From assembly GCA_002900995.3 (NCBI GenBank), contig CM035311.1, positions 1,240,001 to 1,304,000 of the forward strand: DNA of 64,000 bases, read 5' to 3'. The stretch is from Ganoderma boninense. Lineage: Eukaryota > Basidiomycota > Agaricomycetes > Polyporales > Polyporaceae. Shown in pieces: positions 55,344 through 64,000 of the stretch; the first letter of the stretch is position 1, and every line of letters starts with the position of its first letter. The notes below the pieces were generated by a model. The model had not been told where the DNA came from and searched no databases. It was given only the letters and a program-made list of their open reading frames with translations. The translations under genes were made by a program, and so were the position numbers.

Positions 55344-57069
55344 TCAACTGGTGCGAATATTTGGTTCCAGATTCCTCCGGCCTGCCAGCTCGACAGAGGA
55401 ACTCTCTGGCCAAACGTCATCCCGATCACGGTTTCCTTGGGGCCCGAAGTAATCATCGGGAGAGATCGCGGCTGCAAGGGATCCAACGAATCTATCAAAC
55501 AGCAGAGAAGTACCATTTATTGCTGTCATGTCTTGGTAAGACTCTGGGCCCGCCGTCCGAGCATTGGCCGATTGCAGGTGCAGCATAAAACGTGAGACGA
55601 GAATGGCGGATAAACTAGTGGTTGAAAGCGCCGGCGCAAAATGGAATTTAGGTCTGCGCAAAAAAGAGGAAGGTGTTATGCACTTACGGAATTGTAAATT
55701 GAGTAAGGTAGCTGACATTGTTTGTCGATGCGATTAGCTGATTGATCTGCTAGAACGGTTAGTATTCGTGGGCAGCAGCTCAGCATGACGCAACCCCACC
55801 GAGAGCAAAGTGATTATCATATGCAGGCAATCGAGGGCCGTAAGAATTCTTGACAATTCAAAAGTTAGAAGCCATTAAACATGAAGACTGATGACTCACA
55901 GGAAATAAATGAGTCCTGGGTAAACTCATGAGCACGACTTCGGTCGTACAGAATGACATACGCACCGTCCCACAAAAGCACACCCGCGAGAGTTCTCCTC
56001 CCAGAGGCGCCTACGTAGCGGAATCCACTGCCTTTCCGCGTCGCGAGCCACGTTGCAGCTATCGCGAGGCTATTCATCAAGATTAGGGATGTGCGGGAGA
56101 TGATCGTCCCTGTTCCATTCATACATGAGAAGTCGACGGCTTGCAGAGGCTCTGCCAATGGGACATACACCTGGGAACACAGTCAGCATAGTGCCATCTC
56201 AACCAATCCATCACGAAAACTTACAATTTTTCTAGGCGAACGGGGGTCGGATCTTGACCCACACAACCTAGGAGGGGGTAATTGGCTCCCGTCGAGCCAA
56301 AATAGAAGTGACTCTATTGTTCATGGCGGGACTATTTACCTTGTCCTATGAAGTTAACGAAAGAATGGTTCTCACCATGTTAAGCCCAACAGGAACTGCA
56401 GATAGTAGAAGGATGATCGAGGATAGAATCCAAGTCTTGCAAAGCGCGTATATGCGCAAAGCGGTAAAGGCTGGGATGAAAACCGTTTATGTATGGCGGC
56501 GTCACAAGGACGTTCAGTCATACTCACATCCCCAGACCAGGTACAGAAGGTTTCCGGTTGAGATGGTCGCTTTAGCCACAGCCGCGCACCTGTCACACGC
56601 ATATGATGAGTATCATCGAGCCGGCCAGTCCCAGAGTACTAGTCAGCGCACCCCTGTTGCAGCGCCGAGGAGTTGTAAGATGGCATTGAACGGACCAATA
56701 TCTGTCAACAAGGCACGTACCGCGTCGGACAGTCGGAGATTACTCGCGAGGCTAAACGCATAGCACAGGATGAGGAGCCATTTGTTGAGCCAGAAGAGCA
56801 CCGTCGCCCCAGTCAGCTTTCGTCCCCAGAAGAACCGTACATCGTCGCCCGTCGTGATGATGGCCTCGTAGAGGACGAGAACTGGCGGAGGAAAGGATTA
56901 ATGAAGCGATTCCCGAGCCACCCAATGTTCAGCGGCACGTACTCGATGCGGCGACGATGCAGTAATTGCCGGTGACGCTGTAGAGCTCAGCGTCAGGCGT
57001 GAACGGCCGAGAGAGACGAAAGGCGCGGACTCACAAGCTCGCGAATTCCGACGCGTCGAGGGAGCTCAT
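55344..57069 (-). pseudogene. DUF6533-type fungal membrane protein gene, probably damaged
   Basis: Multi-exon gene for a predicted seven-helix membrane protein of the large basidiomycete DUF6533 family (function unknown). Exons 57069-57035, 56977-56943 and from 56881 join in phase: MSSLDASEFASF, VTGNYCIVAASILVLYEAII, TTGDDVRFFWGRKLTGATVL, FWLNKWLLILCYAFSLASNL. Exons 56589-56528 and 56470-56376 give ATISTGNLLYLVWG and FTALRIYALCKTWILSSIIL, LLSAVPVGLNM. Later blocks are YFGSTGANYPLLGCVGQDPT, GTIISRTSLILMNSLAIAAT and ILVSRFMLHLQSAN near the C-terminus. Two joins cannot be placed in phase: SDA to CAAVAKA (56721/56589) and the exon ending at a GTAAGT near 56224 to VYVPLAEP at about 56170. I therefore call it a likely pseudogene; base errors or unusual splicing are alternatives. 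Confidence 0.65.
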
Positions 57070-58162
57070 GGGCTTCACAGTTCAGACAGCTGCTGTATGC
57101 GTAGCCACGAGTGGTGGAAGGGAGACCCTCGGGAGCAAAGTCCGACCTACGACGTCGGTCAACCCATATAGGTCTGCCTGAGGGGATCGGTACCTGGGTT
57201 ACCGGCATCCATTATCCCGCGGCATTCTTCGGCATGCCGCCCATGCCCCATGTTTGCGCCAGGATTGTCGCATGCATCGCCCATCATAGGCTAATCCCTG
57301 TGCCTCGGGACTTCCAGAGCGTCGAAATGAACGGAGGCCGCGGTCCCGGTCGGCGATCGTATCCGCGACGCTCATTGTGTTGTAGCCAGGATAAAATTCA
57401 AATCGGCAAACAGTTTCTGTGTGCCGCCGTGACGGCATCGTCATGATCATGATGAATGGCTCCTAGGGAGGCTGCGGAAGCGGATGGGCCGGCGGTCCGC
57501 CCACGGATCCTCTGGCTACTACCAGCGTAATAAAGGGGGAGAGCCGCTGAGGACCTATATAAATTGCCACACGAAGGTTAGCTATGGATTCAGCGCGCTA
57601 TAACAGTCATGGCGACCTCGCCACAAATCAACGCTTGCATCAGCCCCGCAAGGCAAATGACTGCTTCACAGGAACTTGGATGTTTCGCTGTGTGCGCTTG
57701 AGAAGGCGCGAGATAAGGACATTGATGGGTTGAGAACGAGGTAAATGGAGATAGACCCAAAGACGAGATAGTCAAGGCGAAATGGTCAAGGACGCCTGGG
57801 GGCAAATTAATTCGTTAACGTACTGCGGACCTCAATAAGTACGGCATGGAAAGCACTCACCTCGGGCCACTACTCTCGCGATCTGAAAACAGCCTGACCT
57901 CAGCCGGAGACTCACCCCGGCCGCTGAGAGCCTCCCAGAATAGCACTACTAATATATTAGGTATCCGATCTATAGCAATTCCATAAACAACAACCTGGAA
58001 GATAAATGGTGTGCAGTACAACAAGAGACATATCGTGGCAGACAAAAGCAGACAAAGGGTTCACCACCATGAGAACAACGATGGGTTACAACAGATGCTC
58101 CAGATGAGCAGCACAAATCCACAACATCGTCCACCCCCGGAAGCGCAGGGGTATGACGCTTG
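57070..58162. other. intergenic stretch of about 1.1 kb
   Basis: No supportable gene. It is the upstream region of the DUF6533 gene and the 3' flank of the Ytp1-like gene. Confidence 0.5.
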
Positions 58163-60118
58163 TCAATCATCCTCGTCGCCAATAACGTGGTGTATGGGCT
58201 CTACTTCAAGTTCCGCCGCCGGTACCGGCGAGTACCACTTGTTCGCGGCTGTGAGCTCGATGGTGCCGTTCTCGGGGACCGAGCCGGAGGCATTGCGCCC
58301 GCTGATCGAGTAGAGATGGATGAGAGCGACGATCAGGGAGTACATGAGGAATGCGATGCTGTGGAAGGACAGTCAGCAATCGAGAGCGAGACGAACAAGG
58401 GAGATAGGCGCAGGCACCTGAACATGATCAGGATGTATGTGACATGGTCCATGCCCTCGTCGTTCACGAAGTGTAGTTCTTCATCTGTTGCCGACATGAA
58501 CAGCAGACCAGAAGCGACGAGAAGCTGGAACGAACTGTGAGTAACGCATACAGCCGGCTGAAACTCAAGCACGCACGAAAGGGGGTAGATGCCTGAAGGC
58601 ACGCGATGGGCTAGTGACGCCGTTGATGTCCTCACGGCTTGCATCCACTGTGCGCTCGCTATGCGTGTCACTATCGACGCCATCTTGAGTATACTTTGGT
58701 GCGACGAAGCAGATCTCGATGATGCGAGCGAGACCGGCGGACATGAGCGTATATCCGAAGAGGGCATGGACCTGTAGTCCAATGTGAAAACAGGGATCAG
58801 ATGAGATGAGCCCGAAACACAGACCTTGGTGGAGAGCATCAGGGCCTGCGCATGGTCGGACATCGCCCATCCGGTAAGGATGATGCTGGATGTGGGGGTA
58901 AGTTGACGCCACAGTCAGGGGATGGACAGAACTGACATCAACGCAGGAACGATGGATCTCTGCGTCGGATGTCAGGGAGGTTCTGCATATGAGAGTAGCC
59001 GCCACTAACCTGGTTGTTGCGGGACAGGAAAATGCCGAGAATACCTCCTGCCCACCCTACAGGAGGTCAGGACGCGCATTGTGGCACTCCACTGTGCATA
59101 CATACAAAGAACGCCCAAAATTCTGAACAAGTGGGTTAGCTCGGTCCAGCGGGAAATGTGGGATCACAACATACGTGTGTTGCATGTCCTTGACGGACCA
59201 ATGCGTTCCGCGGTGCTCGGTAAACGTGTTGACTGGCGGGCCAGAAGTCAGCACAGAGATTTCCTTCTGGAAGTGACACAAAAAGCGTACCGATTCCCTA
59301 AGAACGACGAGAAGTCGGTGAGTGGGACAATAACTGAGCCGAACGTCGACCTGGGACGTACCCACAGCATGATGACCCACGAATCCCACCAGTCAGGGCT
59401 GCGGCCACTGCGGCGGACCCACGCCTCGCCGACAAGCAAAAGTATCGCCATGATCGTACCGTAGGCGATAAATCCGCTTCCCTTAAAACGGGTTTCTAGT
59501 AACCATAATATGAAGGGAATATCGAAACGTACCATGATATAATGTGCGAGACATTGTCCAAGGTTCCCTTCGCGGCAGTACCCCCTGAACGCAATCGCAC
59601 CGAACAGCATCTGCACCCATGCCAAGATGGGGTACGCCTTCCCCACCACGCCATGTAGTCGCACTGCCCATGGTCTTATGGTCTGCTCATGGATATGGAG
59701 CTTGAGATAGATGCCGAGGAAAAGTTGCAGAGCGATCGTGACGAATAGGATAGTCGCCATCTTGCCGTGCGCTCCGGCAAGGAACGACCTTCCCTTATGC
59801 GAGTGACCGAGGACATAGCCTGCGGCCGTGAGAGCAAAGCCTACACTCTTCCCGAGGGTCAACGGGTTTTAAATGGACGGAAATTGGCACACGTACTTGT
59901 AATGGTACATGCCATCTGCTCCGTGAGAGACCCAAAACCATGCCTGTTGGGAACAGAATCCCCCATACGGCGGCTTGCAGCAAGATATGTAGCCAGAGGA
60001 TAGTGTCTACTGGGGCCGTCTTTTCCTCCTCGGTGAGTTCATCGTGGTGATCGTGGGCGAGAACCGAGGCGGCAAAGAAGAGGAGCGGCAAAGCAGTCGC
60101 GAGGCCGCTTCGAGCCAT
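58163..60118 (-). CDS. Ytp1-like multi-pass membrane protein, 458 aa, with a 7-nt microexon
   Basis: Twelve exons: 60118-59897, 59847-59533, 59481-59362, 59297-59291, 59232-59175, 59120-59104, 59056-59010, 58982-58951, 58885-58825, 58771-58577, 58524-58418, 58358-58163. They sum to 1377 nt, all GT-AG and in phase. Signal peptide MARSGLATALPLLFFAASVLA, then a His/Asp/Glu-rich luminal HDHHDELTEEEK. Membrane helices include LWLHILLQAAVWGILFPTGM, VGFALTAAGYVLGHSH, FVTIALQLFLGIYLKLHIHE, GKAYPILAWVQMLFGAIAF, GFIAYGTIMAILLLVGEAW. The C-terminal half has HWSVKDMQHT, GGILGIFLSRNNQ, LTGWAMSDHAQALMLSTKV, LFGYTLMSAGLARIIEICFV and LHFVNDEGMDHVTYILIM. This matches the Ytp1 C-terminal family with conserved His residues, reminiscent of cytochrome b561-like proteins. 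Function unproven. Exon 4 is 7 nt and exon 6 is 17 nt. The donor at 58950 (GTTCCT) is weak. Confidence 0.9.
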
Positions 60119-61694
60119 GCCGGCAGCAAGAAGCCGGGTATCCTAGCAGCAGTGTCGTCTTGTTTGTCCGTGCCCGGTGGCCGGCTACACCAGGTGCGGG
60201 ATGGGGAAAACGGGGAGACGAGACGAGGGAAATGAACGTGGCGATGGAGGACGGTGAGGACGACGAGGAACGGACTGTGGACAGCGTCTGACCGCCCTCC
60301 TCCGGTGCATTACGCATAGATCGGCCCGCAGGATCTGATCGGCCGAATTGCCTATAGGGCTCTGGCGCTTACCTTCGTTCGCATACAGCTTCAGCTGGAA
60401 GCTTGTTGTACAGTACTAGTGCACGTGATGACACACTGGTGGAAGAGCCAAAGCTGACCTTGACCTTGCCTTGACCTTGGACGTCCTCCAACGCCATTCT
60501 TCGGCTTCGACGGTCATCTCCTTGCGCAGATGTCCTTGTGAGTACGCATGTCTACGATTTTATTCTACTCAAGCACCCTGACATCGAAAACAAGCCTCCA
60601 GGCAACTTGAACGGCCCGGTCGCAAGTCCTGTATACATAGTCGTTCAGTTTCACCAATACCCTTCCAGCTTGCAAGACATTAATCAATTACACACTCTGG
60701 ACGAGTCAAGGGTCTATGGATCTGTACAAATATGCTGGGCTAGGCTGTGGTAAGTGGTCGATTTTGCTTCGCTCTTTTGATTCAGCAAGTATTCCGGGCC
60801 GCGGACAGCACCCTGCAAGGCCTTTCCCCAGCTTTGCGCTTCCCGCCTTCACTCCACGCCGTAGTGTTTCAGTTGACATCCTCCAATAGGTAGCGCGGAG
60901 TGGCTCCCGGCGACTTGGCAACAACATACTAGGCGCATCATGGGCCGTCTGTTTCAGGGTCCATTCACGAACCCTTTTGACATGGCCACACCATGACGTA
61001 GTACAAGCCCACGAGAGACCATCATAAATGGTATGGACGGCTCTCCTCTAGCTTGATGCTTGACGGCAGATGCTTCCAATTGCTGTGCGGGCCGCTCCTC
61101 TGCTGTGTCAGTTGAGGTTCGTTCCATAGAGTCCTCTTACCACGCATTCGTTCTCATCATTGGCGGTCACACGCGGCGGTACACTCCAGCTTCAAGCATG
61201 TCAACATCCCGAGGTTCTGGATCCCGCACTCGCCTTGGCGCAGACAAATTGGGGCGTTGGTGTATCTTTCTTTTTTACACTTGTCATGACACTTGTGGCC
61301 TAACCGCACTTGATCTACAGGTAGCTGGTTGAGCTGACTGAGTCCAAAGCACGAGCAATACTCCCTTAGAGGGTCCCTCTTGGAAATTCTGCAAGTGAGG
61401 TGGTTTGCCTGTGTCCCTTGCATGCAGCGCCAACGATCGAAGTCCGAGGGAAAACTTACGAAAGGCGCTACTTCCTGCGGTCAGCGGGGGATTCTGGGGT
61501 ACTCTCCAAGTCTATGCCTGTACAAGCTCACGTCCGGGACGCATCGCCAGAACCTACCCCACACTTAATGCACCCCCCCGCAGTGACACAGCCGTTCCGA
61601 TGCCGGCGCATCGAGCGGTGGAGCTTGGAAGCGAATATATTACCACTGTTCCACGACCTTCCCCTCCCTGCCCCCCTTCCTCGTTCCGCCCACT
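60119..61694. other. divergent intergenic region, Ytp1-like gene / sugar transporter
   Basis: About 1.6 kb with no supportable gene; it contains both promoters. In the transporter frame two further ATGs occur at 61514 and 61568, upstream of the start I chose. Confidence 0.45.
61658..61690 (+). promoter_or_regulatory. CT-rich tract before the transporter start
   Basis: CCTTCCCCTCCCTGCCCCCC and following pyrimidines end four bases before ATG 61695. As at the nitronate monooxygenase, this kind of tract usually sits at fungal transcription starts, and it supports 61695 as the start. Confidence 0.45.
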
Positions 61695-64000
61695 ATGTCA
61701 TACGAGACAAGGCCCGAACCGACCCCGAAAGCACCTCCAAGATTGAAGACCGCGGGTCCTTCATCGAGCGCGTGGATTCTCCACCGTCGGCTCCCAAGCC
61801 TGACGCCCAGAACCTCAATGCGAAGCTTGCGAATCCGCTCGCTGGTGTCACGCACGAGCAGCTCATGGCGGACGCTGTGATCTTTGCTAGCACCCACGGT
61901 CTCGCGGAGTACACCGCGACGATCCAGAAGGGCGCGCTCGTCGCGCAGGACCCCGCCGCCTTCGAGAGCCTCCCGCTGCTCACCGAAGACGATCGTGTCG
62001 CTCTCAGGCGTGAGATCACGCACAAGTGGGACCAACCTGCGATGTTGTACTACCTGGTCATCATGTGCTCTATCGCTGCCGCTGTACAAGGGGTACGTGC
62101 TCCGTTTCACTGGAGGAACTGCATATACTCACCTCTCTTGCTGTTATTAGATGGATGAGGCTGTCGCCAACGGTGCCAACCTCTTCTTCCCTGGGCAGTT
62201 CGGCATCGACCCCGGACCGCCGGGCAGTGGGATGAATAAGAACCAGTGGCTCCAAGGTCTCGTCACTTCGGCGCCATATGTGAGCGGCGCTGCCTTTTCT
62301 TGCTGGACATCCATTTGCTGAACTGTCTGAAACATAGCTGTGTTGCGCGTTCATAGGCTGTTGGCTTACAGACCCAGTAGGCTGCACTCTATCCTTACAA
62401 AACTCGTCACTGACCTGTCCTTTTCATCCCTCAGCTAAACAAATGGTTTGGCCGTCGAGGCACAATCTTCATCAGCGCCGTTTTCTCCTTCGCCACCTGC
62501 GTCTGGCAAGGCGTCACCAACTCATGGCCCCATTTGTTCGTCGCTCGTTTCTTCCTCGGCATCGGCATCGGCCCAAAGAGTGCGACTGTTCCCGTTTACT
62601 CCGCCGAGTACGTCTTCTACCATGCCTAAGTCCTCATCCCGACTGACTGCGTTGTCTTCGTCTTTGTAGGTGCGCACCGCCGCTCATTCGTGGCGCCCTT
62701 GTCATGATGTGGCAAACATGGACTGCGTTTGGCATCATGATTGGATATCTCGTCGACGTCGCATTCGAGAAGGTCCCAGATCAAAACAATATTCGCGGTT
62801 TGAACTGGAGACTCATGCTTGGTAGCGTGGGTAGACTGTGTTATCCAGATGCATCCTCTCTCTTAACCATGCAAGCACAGGCTGGCGTCCCCGCGGTCGT
62901 TGTCGCTCTGCAAGTCTTCTTCTGCCCCGAGTCGCCTCGTTGGTACATGATGAAGGGGCGGTACACGAAAGCGTTCGACTCTCTCCGTCGGTTGAGGCAT
63001 ACTGACCTTCAGGCTGCCCGTGACCTGTACTGTACGTCGTGGGCTCCTCTCGCCGCTAGTGCCGTCGTTGACTTTTTGGCGTCCTCTTAGATATTCATGT
63101 GCTGCTTGAAGCAGAGAAGGAGGTCAGCCGAAGCACTCGGCTCAAGTTCCTCGAGCTCTTCACCGTCCCTCGCAACCGCCGTGCCACGCTCGCGTCGTCG
63201 ATCGTCATGTTCATGTATGCAATCACCTTCCCCTTGTCGTTGATCCTCCTCGAGATCCTTACGGTGCATTTACTTTCAGGCAACAGTTTTGCGGAATTAA
63301 CGCGATCGCGTACTACAGCTCCAACATCTTTGTCATTGGAGGGTTCAGCAAGACCGCGGCACTCCTCGCGTCCTTCGGCTTTGGAGCGGTCAACTTCGTG
63401 TTCGCCGCTCCTGCTGTCTGGACGATCGACACGTTCGGGAGGAGGAACCTGCTGCTGGTTTCTTTCCCCCTCATGGCCGCGATGCTGCTCATGACGGGCT
63501 TTGCTTTGTACGTTCTGTTCATCCTTCAGGCTCCATGGGTAGTAAAAATTATTATCATTTGTTTGTCACCTCAGTTGGATACCGGACTCGAGCCGGGCGC
63601 ACATCGGGGTCATTGCACTAGGCATATACCTGTACGCGGCCGCATATTCTCCAGGAGAAGGACCTGTACCCTTCACCGTGAGCGCTCTATGCTTGAGAAA
63701 TGCTGCGCAGAGCTCAACATCCTCCCACCATCCAGTATTCGGCGGAGGCATTCCCATTGTACGTCCGTGATGTCGGGATGTCCCTTGCAACTGCAATCCT
63801 CTGGTTCTTGTGAGTACCAATGCAGCTTCAAGTGACCGGTCCCACTGACATGCCGTTGTTCAGCAACTTCGTTATCGCGTTGACTGTTCCGGCGCTCCTT
63901 GGAGCATGGACGTCCCAGGGAACCTTCGCGTGGTTCGCTGGGTGGAAGTGAGTAACATCGATAGCTGTGCTATCTACTCTCCGCTTACAACCATGTGCAG
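61695..64000 (+). CDS. MFS sugar/inositol transporter, 3' end outside window, start frame unresolved
   Basis: Major facilitator of the sugar porter type. Early exons end at 62092 and 62279; later ones include 62151-62279 ([20 protein letters not shown]), a 39-nt exon near 62340 ([13 protein letters not shown]), and [19 protein letters not shown]. Signatures: NKWFGRRG loop, [35 protein letters not shown] (PESPR), the [10 protein letters not shown] helix rebuilt across an intron at about 63215-63280, and [15 protein letters not shown]. The N-terminus has [34 protein letters not shown] and [20 protein letters not shown]. The ATG at 61695 ([11 protein letters not shown]) lies in a different frame from the conserved [14 protein letters not shown] part, with no usable intron between. 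Either one base is off near 61735 or translation starts at 61568 or 61514. The gene is cut at base 64000. Confidence 0.82.

Noticed and set aside
1..64000. CRISPR arrays, bacterial operons, phage or viral genes
   Set aside because: The window is eukaryotic (introns, U6, intron-bearing tRNAs); no regularly spaced direct repeats or viral hallmark genes were seen.

Overview
The window looks like an Agaricomycete (mushroom-forming basidiomycete) nuclear chromosome. It is GC-rich, its genes are broken by many short GT-AG introns (about 47-90 nt), and it carries a local expansion of BTB/POZ genes. The conserved proteins are filamentous-fungal types: a Reg1-like PP1 regulator, Vps9, cardiolipin synthase, an Mto1/Pcp1/ApsB-like MTOC protein, a She3-like coiled coil, a Ytp1-like membrane protein and a DUF6533 membrane protein. 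An exact family or species cannot be read from the sequence. Exon joins below were built by hand from splice sites and reading phase; summed exon lengths were checked and are multiples of three for every gene called intact and complete.

Layout, left to right. (1) <1-3450: 5' part of a Reg1-like gene, minus strand. (2) 3.5-7.1 kb: mostly empty, with tRNA-Arg(ACG). (3) 7.1-21.9 kb: five BTB genes of one family, with VPS9 embedded among them and a 445-bp foldback element between the two most similar copies. (4) 22.2-38.9 kb: a second tRNA-Arg(ACG), then a housekeeping block with cardiolipin synthase, the MTOC coiled-coil gene (10 exons), a RING gene, an APH-like kinase, the She3-like gene and a nitronate monooxygenase. 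(5) 39.5-44.4 kb: three single-BTB genes. (6) 45-52.5 kb: a GPI-anchored Kre9/KNH-like wall protein, RNase H2 subunit C, tRNA-Leu(CAG), an F-box protein, U6 snRNA and a C2H2-type zinc-finger protein. (7) 52.5-64 kb: a gene-poor stretch, a probably damaged DUF6533 gene, the Ytp1-like gene with a 7-nt microexon, and an MFS sugar transporter cut by the window end.

The feature that sets the window apart is the BTB family: eight members in two clusters. All have a Cys-x2-Cys pair close to the C-terminus. In seven of the eight the reading frame ends in a tiny last exon (18-111 nt) after a phase-0 intron. Two copies carry apparent single-base frameshifts and one seems to have lost its N-terminal half, so the cluster looks like a birth-and-death array. 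The function of these proteins is not known to me.

Several pairs are divergently transcribed and may share promoters: VPS9/BTB at 14.3-14.8 kb, MTOC/RING at 29.7-30.5 kb, RNASEH2C/F-box at 48.1-48.6 kb (with tRNA-Leu between) and Ytp1-like/transporter at 60.1-61.7 kb.
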